Source of the DNA: a virus
Strand: one strand, 5' to 3'
Length of the DNA stretch: 64,000 nucleotides
IMG/VR virus record: IMGVR_UViG_3300036792_000218
Span: 1-64,000 of that record
The position numbers and the translations under genes were made by a program. A model generated the notes under the pieces. That model had not been told where the DNA came from. It did no database searches and worked only from the letters and a program-made list of their open reading frames with translations. Position 1 is the stretch's first letter; every line of letters starts with the position of its first letter. This document shows positions 54,787 through 61,881 of the stretch, piece after piece.

Positions 54787-55086
54787 TCAGGCCCCCGGCT
54801 TCCGGGCGGCCAGTTCAGCGGTCCGCGCCGCGTCGCACTCGGGGTGCATGTGGTCGTTCCGTGCGGTCTGAACGAGGGCTGACCGCTCGTCGCCGGGCTG
54901 GTAGCAGTAGGCGCAGACGGGGACCATCTGCCGGGCTTCCCTGGACGGCGGCCTGCTGTTGGGGTCGCTGGCGGCGGGGCTGGCTGCTACCTGGAGGCGG
55001 CGGAGGTGCGGCTTCGCGTTCAGTTCCGCCTCGGTGAAGAAACAGCCTGCGGCGATCTGCTGCTCTTCGGTGATGTCCCTGCGCAT
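54787..55086 (-). CDS. Hypothetical 99-residue protein with zinc site
   Basis: The start is ATG 55084-55086 after AAAGGAGCAACCCCG. The C-terminal half has VCAYCYQPGDERSA and HMHPECDAARTAELA, a CxxC/HxxxC pair suggesting zinc. It lies 30 bp downstream of the SWIM-domain gene. No family is recognised. Confidence 0.6.
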   Translation of the reverse strand: MRRDITEEQQIAAGCFFTEAELNAKPHLRRLQVAASPAASDPNSRPPSREARQMVPVCAYCYQPGDERSALVQTARNDHMHPECDAARTAELAARKPGA

Positions 55087-55116
55087 CGGGGTTGCTCCTT
55101 TCTGGCGTCGGGCGGT

Positions 55117-55518
55117 TCAGGCGGCGAACGGGAGGGCGAGCGGGCGGGGGGTGATCGCGATCACGAGGCGCAGGGCGCCGGCGTGCTTGCAGGGCTGCTC
55201 GTCGGCGGTGAGGCGCCCGACGCCGTGGCGGCAGTTGCACATGCCGTCGGGGGTGACGCGGTATGTGGCGTCGAAGTCGGTGCTGTCGACGATCCAGATT
55301 CCGGGGCGGCTGCTCGGGCGGACCGCGCCGAGTTCGACGATCTCGATTGCCTCGTCGACCTGGTCGTCGGACAGGCCTGCGAGGGCGGCGGACATCTTGC
55401 GCCAGCAGGTGGGGCCGTATCCGCGGCGCTTGCTAAGGGGGCTGGTGAGCTTGCGGCCGCATCCGGGGCGCTGGCAGCGGTGCTCGTCGGTTTCGGTGAT
55501 CGCGGTGGTGGTGGTCAT
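55117..55518 (-). CDS. DUF6011/SWIM zinc-binding protein
   Basis: In this 133-residue protein, the N-terminal CQRPGCGRKLTSPLSKRRGY and GPTCWRK match the DUF6011 zinc site. The C-terminal CNCRHGVGRLTADEQPCKHA is a SWIM finger (CxC...CxH). SWIM domains bind DNA or protein and occur near recombination genes. It is the first gene after promoter P7, with GGGGGAACCACCG before ATG 55516-55518. Confidence 0.78.
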   Translation of the reverse strand: MTTTTAITETDEHRCQRPGCGRKLTSPLSKRRGYGPTCWRKMSAALAGLSDDQVDEAIEIVELGAVRPSSRPGIWIVDSTDFDATYRVTPDGMCNCRHGVGRLTADEQPCKHAGALRLVIAITPRPLALPFAA

Positions 55519-55817
55519 CGGTGGTTCCCCCTGTGAGCGCCGTTGCTTACAAGGACAACATTATAGCTAGCTAACAGTGTTGTCAATTTAAATGGGCGTG
55601 TCGCGCGCCCCACGAGCACCGACAGCCAGAACACCTCCGCAACCTCCGCAACCTTCGCGCCGACCACCCGCTCCGCCCGCGCCAACTGCCACGCCGCGTC
55701 ACGCTCCCGCCACTCGACTACCGACCGCAGGTAAGCGCCCCACGCGGCCTGCTGCGCCCCCGCCACGCCCGCCTCCGCAGACCGGCACAAGCGCAGCAGC
55801 CCCTCGTCGCTGATCAC
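55515..55817 (-). CDS. Hypothetical 100-residue protein that reads through promoter P7
   Basis: The start ATG 55815-55817 overlaps the upstream stop (ATGA). The first 75 residues (MISDEGLLRLCRSAEAGVAG...) look genuine. The frame then passes through the whole P7 promoter and stops only at the start of the SWIM gene. At P5 and P6 the equivalent genes stop with CCCTGA just upstream of TTAAG; here that reads CCCATT, so the stop seems to have been lost by mutation. Confidence 0.55.
   Translation of the reverse strand: MISDEGLLRLCRSAEAGVAGAQQAAWGAYLRSVVEWRERDAAWQLARAERVVGAKVAEVAEVFWLSVLVGRATRPFKLTTLLASYNVVLVSNGAHRGNHR
55554..55586 (-). promoter_or_regulatory. Leftward promoter/operator P7 of the seven-copy family
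   Basis: The minus strand reads TTGACA (55581-55586), 17 bp, TAATGT (55558-55563). The arms are GACAACACT and AATGTTGTC, 13 bp apart, with GCTAGC in the centre. It drives the SWIM gene leftward and lies inside the 3' part of the preceding reading frame. Confidence 0.85.
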
Positions 55818-56017
55818 GGCAGCCGCCGCACCGACCGGGCGAGCGCCCGCGGCCGGAACCGCTCCGCGCAGGCACCCGAATCACGGCAGCGGTCCAGGTC
55901 CGGCCGCGTCGGAACCACCTCAAGCGCCCCGAACGGGAGCACGACCCGGCATGCCGCGCAGGTGCCCTTGACATCCGGCAACGGCACCCACAAGACCGGC
56001 GCCGGCCTGGCCGCCAT
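55814..56017 (-). CDS. Hypothetical 67-residue zinc protein
   Basis: The start ATG 56015-56017 overlaps the upstream stop (ATGA). The product has GTCAACRVVLPFGA and RCRDSGACAERFRP, a C-x2-C and C-x6-C pair. The basic end (RSVRRLP) fits nucleic-acid binding. No family is recognised. Confidence 0.6.
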   Translation of the reverse strand: MAARPAPVLWVPLPDVKGTCAACRVVLPFGALEVVPTRPDLDRCRDSGACAERFRPRALARSVRRLP

Positions 56018-56397
56018 CAGAACGGGTCCTCGTCGTCCGGGTCGCCGGCGTCGTCCCCGGCCGCTTCGAGCTCGTACCGCCGCTGCTGTTCCTCCATGGC
56101 GACGCGTCGCGCGCGGGCCGCCTCCCACGCCGCGCGTACCGATTCCTCGGTGACCGGCCGCCTCGAGTACAGGGCGGTGCCCGCGTACTCCTGCCACGCG
56201 TGCGGGTTGCCGCCCCAGATCTTTTCCGGCAGGTCGACGTGGAACGCGGCCTGCCCGGCCAGCGTGATCTCGGTGACGTAGCCGGTCAGCTCGACGTGAC
56301 CGAGAAACGCGATGCGGAGCCACTGCCCCTCAGGCTGCTCTTCGACGGGCTCCACGCAGGTGCCGGCCGGCTCGCCCGCGAGCGGTTCGGTTGTCAT
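56017..56397 (-). CDS. Hypothetical 126-residue acidic protein
   Basis: The start is ATG 56395-56397. A beta domain (WLRIAFLGHVELTGYVTEIT, AAFHVDLPEKIWGGNPHAWQ) is followed by a charged helix and an acidic end (DDAGDPDDEDPF). The pattern recurs in actinophage early proteins of unknown function. It is coupled by 4-bp overlaps. Confidence 0.6.
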   Translation of the reverse strand: MTTEPLAGEPAGTCVEPVEEQPEGQWLRIAFLGHVELTGYVTEITLAGQAAFHVDLPEKIWGGNPHAWQEYAGTALYSRRPVTEESVRAAWEAARARRVAMEEQQRRYELEAAGDDAGDPDDEDPF

Positions 56398-56576
56398 GAC
56401 TGGCTGTCTCCCTTGAGTGCGGTCCTGATCCTGGCGGCGGCTTCGCGGAACGCCTCCGCGCGGGCCCTGGCGCAGGCCCTGGCCTTGCGGGTCACCGCCG
56501 GGTCGGCGCTGGCCGCGTGGATCGCCTTCGCCTCGGTGTCGAGGTCGACGGCAACCCAGAGAAGCGCGGCGGTCAC
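56394..56576 (-). CDS. Hypothetical 60-residue helical protein
   Basis: The start is ATG 56574-56576. The product is one long Ala/Arg-rich helix (KARACARARAEAFREAAARI). It may be a small coiled-coil partner of its neighbours. No family is recognised. Confidence 0.55.
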   Translation of the reverse strand: MTAALLWVAVDLDTEAKAIHAASADPAVTRKARACARARAEAFREAAARIRTALKGDSQS

Positions 56577-57154
56577 CGGGTGCCGTCTAGGGCTGCCGGG
56601 TCCGGGGTGCCGAGCGCTTCGGCGAGCACCACGGCACCGGCGCCGGCGCGCAGCTCGTCCGCCTCGGCGGCGATCGCGCGGCCGAGGTCGGTCAGGTCCA
56701 TCGCCTTCGCGATGAAGTCGCTGACCGCAGCGCCCACCGCCTCACCGGAGTCGTCGAGCGCCTTCGCGACCTTTTCCATGCGGGCGGTCAATGGCCCTGG
56801 TGCGGGCTGCGGCTGGCATATCTGGTGGATCGCGGCCGTGATCAGCGCGTCCGCCTCCGCCTTGGCCGCGGGGTCGGCCGGCCCGGTTGTGGGGCTGACC
56901 GCGCTGTACGGCGTGAGCCCGGCCGCGATCAGCGCATGGTAGATGTCGCTGCGCCAGGCGCCGTTCCCGAGCGGTGAACCCACGTCGAACCCGGTACCGT
57001 CGAACCACACCCCGGACAGGACGGCGGCGAGGAACGCGCCGACGGTCGACGCGCCCGCGTAGACCTGGGGCATCGGGGCGGCGAGCGCGGCGCGGACCCG
57101 CTCGGGAGTCAGGAACGCGGTGCTCGGGTCTTCGGTGACGGCGGTCTCGGTCAA
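56573..57154 (-). CDS. Hypothetical 193-residue protein
   Basis: The start is ATG 57152-57154. The N-terminal half (VGAFLAAVLSGVWFDGTGFD) is moderately hydrophobic and soluble-looking, and the C-terminal half is helical (RMEKVAKALDDSGEAVGAAV). No Cys cluster, membrane helix of full length or family is seen. Confidence 0.6.
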   Translation of the reverse strand: MTETAVTEDPSTAFLTPERVRAALAAPMPQVYAGASTVGAFLAAVLSGVWFDGTGFDVGSPLGNGAWRSDIYHALIAAGLTPYSAVSPTTGPADPAAKAEADALITAAIHQICQPQPAPGPLTARMEKVAKALDDSGEAVGAAVSDFIAKAMDLTDLGRAIAAEADELRAGAGAVVLAEALGTPDPAALDGTR

Positions 57155-57381
57155 CTGTCGACTCCTTCGGGTTGCAGGGTGGCTAGTTGCTGTTCAAGCT
57201 CGGTAACGCGGGCAGTGAGGGCCGCGTTCGCGTCACGCAGGGGCGCCAGCAGGGCGTCCTCGATCGCCCCGAACGTCTCCTTGTCTTCGGGCCTGATCTC
57301 TTCCCACGGCACCAGGCCGAGGCCGAGCCACGCCTTGCCGCTCAGCTCGTACAGGGTGCGGCCCTTCGCTGCGGCGGTCAC
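57151..57381 (-). CDS. Hypothetical 76-residue coiled-coil protein
   Basis: The start is ATG 57379-57381. The C-terminal helix has a clear leucine heptad pattern (LRDANAALTARVTELEQQLA), preceded by LSGKAWLGLGLVPWEEIRPE. Probably oligomeric. No family is recognised. Confidence 0.6.
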   Translation of the reverse strand: MTAAAKGRTLYELSGKAWLGLGLVPWEEIRPEDKETFGAIEDALLAPLRDANAALTARVTELEQQLATLQPEGVDS

Positions 57382-57752
57382 TGGTCCCGCTCCTCGATCG
57401 CGTCGCTGAGGGACGCGCCGATGGGGTCGCCGTCCCAGCCCTTCACGCCGAGCGCCTGGGCGCGCTCGATCCGCCCGTCAAGCGCGGGGGACGCGATGGC
57501 GTCGTTCAGCAGCTCGGCGGCCAGCTCGCGGAGGTCGTCGCGCTGCTGCGTGACTTCGGCCAGGGTGCGCGACTGCGCCTCGCCGGGCAGTGGCAGCGGC
57601 GCGACGGCGGCCAGTTTGTCGCGGGCGAAGTCCACCCGGCGCTCAAGCTCGTTCCCGCTGTAACCCTCGGTGCCGAGCCATTCTTCGGACGCGAGCCGCC
57701 GTAGCGCGGCAGCGAGCCAGTCCCGCTCGGCCTGCACGCGGTCCGCGCTCAC
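57378..57752 (-). CDS. Hypothetical 124-residue helical protein
   Basis: The start is GTG 57750-57752 (MSADRVQAERDWLAAALR), overlapping the upstream stop. The sequence is largely helical (RDDLRELAAELLNDAIASPA) with a LASEEWLGTEGYSGNELERR segment. No family is recognised. Confidence 0.55.
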   Translation of the reverse strand: MSADRVQAERDWLAAALRRLASEEWLGTEGYSGNELERRVDFARDKLAAVAPLPLPGEAQSRTLAEVTQQRDDLRELAAELLNDAIASPALDGRIERAQALGVKGWDGDPIGASLSDAIEERDQ

Positions 57753-58675
57753 AGGTCGGCCTCGGTGCACGCGGCGTACGGCTGCCCGTCGGGGTCGCGC
57801 ACGTCGAGCGCCCCGGCGCGGTCGCGCCACTCCTGCTCGTCGGCGGTATCGGGGAACGACTGGAGCATGTCGCGGACAAGGCCGTTCAGCCCGTCAACGT
57901 TGCGGAGCATCGCGTTTTCCAGGTCGGTCGCCGGCCGCCCCGCTGGCGTCTCGCCCGCGCCGGAAACGACCGTCAGCAGCGCGGCCGCGTTTTCCTCGGG
58001 TGAGCGCCTGAGCATTTCCTCGAACGGCATCATGCGCTCGGTCTGGCTCACGGTCATCGCGTGGTAGTCGATGGCGAGCTGGCGGATTCGCTCGCGCTCA
58101 GCGTCGCGGGCTGCCTGTACCGCGGCGGCCAGGTCGGGGCCGGGCTGCGGGCCGGCGGGCGCGAGCTGGTGCACGTGGGCGAGTTGCGCGACGATCAGGG
58201 CGGCGGTCCCGCTGGTCCATGACTCACGCAGCACCATCCCTCCCGCGCCGCCCCTGAGTAGCCGGTCGACGTCCTCGACGAGACCGCGGAACACGGGAGA
58301 CGCGTTCGAGCGCCCCGTCTCAGGGTCCGCTGTCCAGTCGGCCGCCTGTCCCTGCTGCGGCTCCTGCTCGGCCTCGTACGCCTCGCGGAACAGGTCGTCG
58401 GCAAGCCGGAAGAACTCGCCCCTGATGCCCTTGATGACCCACTGGCCGGTGTAGACGAGGGTCCAGGTCGAGTGGAGCTTGCCGAAGACGGTCGCGGTGG
58501 CCTCGGGGTCGTCGCAGTTCGCGCGGTCCTGCTCGTCGAGGACGTCGAAGTTCTCGCAGCCGGTCAGCTCGTAAACCTCGTCGAGGTTGTCGCCGGTCCA
58601 GCGGACCGCCTCGACGGTAACGGGCTTCATGCGGAAGCGCGCCGGCGGCCCCGGCGCCGGTGCCGGGCCGTTCAC
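57749..58675 (-). CDS. Hypothetical 308-residue phage protein
   Basis: Residues 14-105 (KPVTVEAVRWTGDNLDEVYE, STWTLVYTGQWVIKGIRGEF) resemble a small beta domain seen at the N-terminus of many actinophage proteins of unknown function. The C-terminal 200 residues are helical with an ARDAERERIRQLAIDYHAMT segment. No catalytic motif is visible. ATG at 58673-58675, coupled by ATGA. Confidence 0.65.
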   Translation of the reverse strand: MNGPAPAPGPPARFRMKPVTVEAVRWTGDNLDEVYELTGCENFDVLDEQDRANCDDPEATATVFGKLHSTWTLVYTGQWVIKGIRGEFFRLADDLFREAYEAEQEPQQGQAADWTADPETGRSNASPVFRGLVEDVDRLLRGGAGGMVLRESWTSGTAALIVAQLAHVHQLAPAGPQPGPDLAAAVQAARDAERERIRQLAIDYHAMTVSQTERMMPFEEMLRRSPEENAAALLTVVSGAGETPAGRPATDLENAMLRNVDGLNGLVRDMLQSFPDTADEQEWRDRAGALDVRDPDGQPYAACTEADL

Positions 58676-59121
58676 CGGGCGCCCATCAGGGCGGAGAGCG
58701 TCAGGACGGTGTCGGCGACGGCCCGCCAGCCGTCACGCGTGCGGTCGGTGGACAGCCCCCACCGGGCGTAGGCCTTGGCGGGGTCGGTGATGCCCTCGTC
58801 CGCGGCGAACGCTGCGATGGCGAGCCAGTCGCCGTCATGGGCCGGGCCGTGTGCGAGGGGGTAGAAGCCGGTGAGCGCTTCGCCGGGCGGCGGGGCGTCG
58901 CGGTTCCCGGTGAGCCACCCGTGCCACAGTTCCCTGCCGTTGTCGCCGGTGACGATCGCGTAGTCGTCGCAGGTGATGCCCGACCGCTCGGTTTCGGTGT
59001 AGTCGACGATGACGCCGGCGACGTCGCCGCGCTGGTCGATCGCCTCGCGGATCATCGGGTCCTGGTACTCGGTGTCGGCGTCGATCTGCGTCTTGCCGCG
59101 TGAGTAGACGGTGATCTTCAT
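58672..59121 (-). CDS. Hypothetical 149-residue protein
   Basis: The start is ATG 59119-59121. The N-terminus MKITVYSRGKTQIDADTEYQ reads as a thioredoxin-like strand, but the usual CxxC is absent. The middle contains ERSGITCDDYAIVTGDNGRE and the C-terminal half is helical (IAAFAADEGITDPAKAYARW). The start is 3 bp from the following gene's stop. Function unknown. Confidence 0.6.
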   Translation of the reverse strand: MKITVYSRGKTQIDADTEYQDPMIREAIDQRGDVAGVIVDYTETERSGITCDDYAIVTGDNGRELWHGWLTGNRDAPPPGEALTGFYPLAHGPAHDGDWLAIAAFAADEGITDPAKAYARWGLSTDRTRDGWRAVADTVLTLSALMGAR

Positions 59122-59907
59122 TTAGTTCGCCTCCGTGGTTTCGGTCTCTGCCAGTTCCCGCTGCAGGCGGGACGCGCGGGTGAGGCTGGCCAGGATGCGG
59201 GCCCGGCCGAGGTAGTCGAGCCGGCCCATTTCCCGGCGGATCCTCGCCTCGACCGCGGCCTCGTAGGCGGCGGCGCGCAGTCCCGCGCCGACCAGGTGCT
59301 CCGCGTCACGGAGCGTCCCGACGGCGACCCCGACGCCGTCCTCCGGGCGGACCAGGCCGGACACGGCGACCTTGCGGCTGGTGAGTGCCCTGGCGATGAT
59401 CTCGGTGAGGTGGCCGATGTCCATCGCGGGCAGTTCGGCGGGCGGCTCGGTGTCGTGACCGGGGATCTCCGGGGCGTCGCGGAGTGCGCCGACGTCGTCG
59501 GTGCCGATCCAGTCGAGGCAGGCGGCTGCGACCCGGTCAGGGTGGGCCATGTGCCCGGATGCGGCCCGGCTGCCGTCTTCGGGGTGGACGGTGACCCAGC
59601 AGCCGCGCAGCGCGGCGGTGAGCGTCGCCGGGGACACGCCGGGGTGCGGGTCGTCCCACCCGCCGGGCTTGACGGGGCGGCGGACGGCGGTGAGCGCCGC
59701 GGCGTTCGGTGACATGCCGGTGCCCGCGTCGGTGACGGTGCCGTCGTCGTCGACGTGCAGGCCGCTGACGTAGGCGATCAGGAATTCCGGGTGCCCTTCC
59801 TGCGGCAGGACGCGGTTCTCGGTGACGTACACGAGGCCGTGGTCGTAGAGCGCGACGTCGTCGGCCTGGACGTCGGCCCACGGCAGGATCAGGGTTGTGG
59901 TTGTCAT
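59122..59907 (-). CDS. Hypothetical 261-residue protein
   Basis: The start ATG 59905-59907 (MTTTTLILPWADVQADDVAL) has GGGGGAACCGA directly upstream. The first half has the beta-barrel-like ADDVALYDHGLVYVTENRVL seen in several early proteins. The second half is helical and basic (RIRREMGRLDYLGRARILAS). No catalytic motif is recognised. Confidence 0.6.
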   Translation of the reverse strand: MTTTTLILPWADVQADDVALYDHGLVYVTENRVLPQEGHPEFLIAYVSGLHVDDDGTVTDAGTGMSPNAAALTAVRRPVKPGGWDDPHPGVSPATLTAALRGCWVTVHPEDGSRAASGHMAHPDRVAAACLDWIGTDDVGALRDAPEIPGHDTEPPAELPAMDIGHLTEIIARALTSRKVAVSGLVRPEDGVGVAVGTLRDAEHLVGAGLRAAAYEAAVEARIRREMGRLDYLGRARILASLTRASRLQRELAETETTEAN

Positions 59908-60359
59908 TCGGTTCCCCCGTTGGTACTGGTTTCGGTTTCGGTTACATGCGCCTCCGCCTGGCCGGCGGAGGTGGTCGGGTGGGTGGCCGCGTACGCGGCC
60001 GCGAAGTTCCCCGCGATCCCCGCGGCGATCGCGGGCGGCGGGGCCGACGCGACTTTCGGCCGGCGCCGGCGGGTGAGCTCGCGCAGCTCGGCGAAGTCCC
60101 GGTGACCTTCCCTCGCGTGGGCGAGGCGCCACAGGGTCAGCTCGACCTCGTCGTAGGTGACGCCGGCGTTGCGGCAGCCGCCCAGGACGCCGAGCAGGAC
60201 GACCGCGTCCCAGGGCTCACGGTCGGCGGGCGCGGCCGGGTCCGCTGCGGCGCGGGCAGCCGCCCACCTGGCGCGGGCAACAGCCCAGTCGTAGACGGCC
60301 CGCCACAGGGCACGGTCAAGCTCGTCGACGACGTCGGCGGGCGGCGGGGTTTCGGTCAT
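59904..60359 (-). CDS. Hypothetical 151-residue protein
   Basis: The start is ATG 60357-60359 (MTETPPPADVVDELDRAL), coupled to the membrane micropeptide by ATGA. The middle (DREPWDAVVLLGVLGGCRNA, GVTYDEVELTLWRLAHAREG) is helical. The end is Thr/Ala-rich. No family is recognised. Confidence 0.6.
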   Translation of the reverse strand: MTETPPPADVVDELDRALWRAVYDWAVARARWAAARAAADPAAPADREPWDAVVLLGVLGGCRNAGVTYDEVELTLWRLAHAREGHRDFAELRELTRRRRPKVASAPPPAIAAGIAGNFAAAYAATHPTTSAGQAEAHVTETETSTNGGTE

Positions 60360-60439
60360 GCCATCCCCATGAACCAGCCGAGCGCGGCCATCACGATGAC
60401 CGCGAGGGCGACGAGGGCCCACTGCCGGGCGGTGGTCAC
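60356..60439 (-). CDS. 27-residue membrane micropeptide
   Basis: GTG 60437-60439 overlaps the stop of the HTH gene (GTGA), and its TGA overlaps the next ATG, so spacing is perfect for a real gene. The product MTTARQWALVALAVIVMAAL-GWFMGMA is a single transmembrane helix with an Arg near its N-terminus. It could modulate a membrane protein or abort infection, but no function is visible. Confidence 0.65.
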   Translation of the reverse strand: MTTARQWALVALAVIVMAALGWFMGMA

Positions 60440-60744
60440 CGGGTCACCGCCGGGCCCGCCGTCCCGCACTCCTGGCAGGTGAAACCGCGGCCTGGTGCGT
60501 CGTGGCAGTTGGCGCACGTCTCCGGGCTCAGCATCACGGCCAGGGGCACCCAGTAGGCGGCGGCGATCCTCTCAGCGGTGCTGAGCGTGGTGTCCATGCC
60601 CTGCTCGATCCGGCACAGGGTCGAGGGGGCGAGCTGGGTACGGCTGGCCCCCTTGTTCAGGGTCCATTCCCGTTCCTGGCGGAGTTCCCTGGCGCGGCGG
60701 CCGAACGCGATGGTGACGGGTGTCGGGGGGTTGCGGACGGTCAC
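60436..60744 (-). CDS. XRE-type HTH protein
   Basis: This 102-residue protein has residues 13-70 (GRRARELRQEREWTLNKGAS, RTQLAPSTLCRIEQGMDTTL) as an XRE/Cro-type helix-turn-helix. The C-terminal CANCHDAPGRGFTCQECG is a zinc ribbon. This combination suits a small repressor or antirepressor. It is a candidate for binding the P-family or other operators, though it sits deep in the leftward cluster. Confidence 0.78.
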   Translation of the reverse strand: MTVRNPPTPVTIAFGRRARELRQEREWTLNKGASRTQLAPSTLCRIEQGMDTTLSTAERIAAAYWVPLAVMLSPETCANCHDAPGRGFTCQECGTAGPAVTR

Positions 60745-61037
60745 GGTGCCTCACCTGTCCCGCCGGCCGGGGGCTTCGGCCGGGTGCGGGTCGCCAGGTA
60801 GTACAGGTCGGTAGCTGCCTGCTTCTGCTCGTCGGTCTGGGTGTAGACGACCTGGAGGCAGCCTTTGAGGGTCGGGTGGTCGGATACGCGGAGCATGTGA
60901 GCCCACCGGCGGCAGTCCGCGAGGTAGCGGAGCACGTGCGTTTTGAGGGCGGCGACGTCGACCACGGGCTCGACCCGCGTGCCGGTCTGCCACTCGTAGT
61001 TCATCCGGCCGCCGGTGCGGCGGAGGTCGCGGGTCAC
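60741..61037 (-). CDS. Hypothetical 98-residue protein
   Basis: The start is GTG 61035-61037, overlapping the upstream stop; ATG at MNYEWQ is an alternative. The centre (ALKTHVLRYLADCRRWAHML) is helical and QVVYTQTDEQKQAATDLYYL follows. No family is recognised. Confidence 0.55.
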   Translation of the reverse strand: MTRDLRRTGGRMNYEWQTGTRVEPVVDVAALKTHVLRYLADCRRWAHMLRVSDHPTLKGCLQVVYTQTDEQKQAATDLYYLATRTRPKPPAGGTGEAP

Positions 61038-61261
61038 CCGGTCACCTGCGTAGCGCCGGCGCCGTCGATGAACTCGTTGAGGGCGTCGCGGAGCTTGACG
61101 GCCTGGTCGGTGTCGCGGGTCAGGCACGGGTGCCCGGGCGCGATCCACTTGGGCGTCTTCGTGGCGACCGGCTGCGTGACGATCGTCAGCAGGTCGCCGT
61201 CCTCGGTGGCGGTGACGCGGTGCCCCTGCGCGTCGATCAGGTCCGCGAGTACCCGGCTCAC
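61034..61261 (-). CDS. Hypothetical 75-residue protein
   Basis: The start is ATG 61259-61261. It has a beta hairpin (HRVTATEDGDLLTIVTQPVA) then a helix (TDQAVKLRDALNEFIDGAGA). No family is recognised. Coupled to both neighbours. Confidence 0.6.
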   Translation of the reverse strand: MSRVLADLIDAQGHRVTATEDGDLLTIVTQPVATKTPKWIAPGHPCLTRDTDQAVKLRDALNEFIDGAGATQVTG

Positions 61262-61776
61262 TGGCCCGGCTCCCGCTTCCAGCCGCCGCGCAGGACCAGG
61301 CGGGCAACCTCACGGCACCTGTCGCACGGGTCCGGGACCACGCTCGTGTTGCACTGGGCACCGTGGATCGCAGCGGCCAGCCGGTCAACCTCGTCCTGGT
61401 CAGGCTCGACGGCGGCCTCCGCGTGCACGGCGATCGCGGCGGCCAGCAGCCAGGCGTCGCCCGGTTCGATGCCCTGTTCTAGCTCGCGCTCGTCGGTGCA
61501 GACGCGTCCGTTCTCAAGCCACAGGTAGTAGCCCGCTACGGCGGTGTTGTGCTCGCTGGTGCCGATCGGCAGGTCCAGCGGCCGGGGCAGGATCAGCGGC
61601 GCGGGTAGCCCGGTGGCCTCGTACAGCGCTGCGGCGGCACCGGGCACGGCGGACTTCTCAAGCTCGACGCCTCGGGTACTGCCGTGGTCGTCGATCGTGA
61701 GCCATGCGGTGGTTCCCCGGCCGCGCGTGATCTTGAGGCGCCTGCCGGCGGTGTCGGGGTAATCGAAAGGCTCCAT
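61258..61776 (-). CDS. Hypothetical 172-residue protein with two Cys pairs
   Basis: The start is ATG 61774-61776. The N-terminus (RRLKITRGRGTTAWLTIDDH) is beta-rich, the middle helical, and the end has NTSVVPDPCDRCREVARLVL, a CxxC that may pair with upstream Cys. No family is recognised. A 105-bp gap without obvious signal separates it from the VWA gene. Confidence 0.6.
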   Translation of the reverse strand: MEPFDYPDTAGRRLKITRGRGTTAWLTIDDHGSTRGVELEKSAVPGAAAALYEATGLPAPLILPRPLDLPIGTSEHNTAVAGYYLWLENGRVCTDERELEQGIEPGDAWLLAAAIAVHAEAAVEPDQDEVDRLAAAIHGAQCNTSVVPDPCDRCREVARLVLRGGWKREPGQ

Positions 61777-61881
61777 ATGGTCCTCGCTTTAATCGGGGCT
61801 TGGGGGCTGGTGTTCGTCCTCCCGCCGCGCCCCGGAAACAGGGGTGGTGCTTCCGGGTCACGGCCGCAGGACGGGCGGGGT

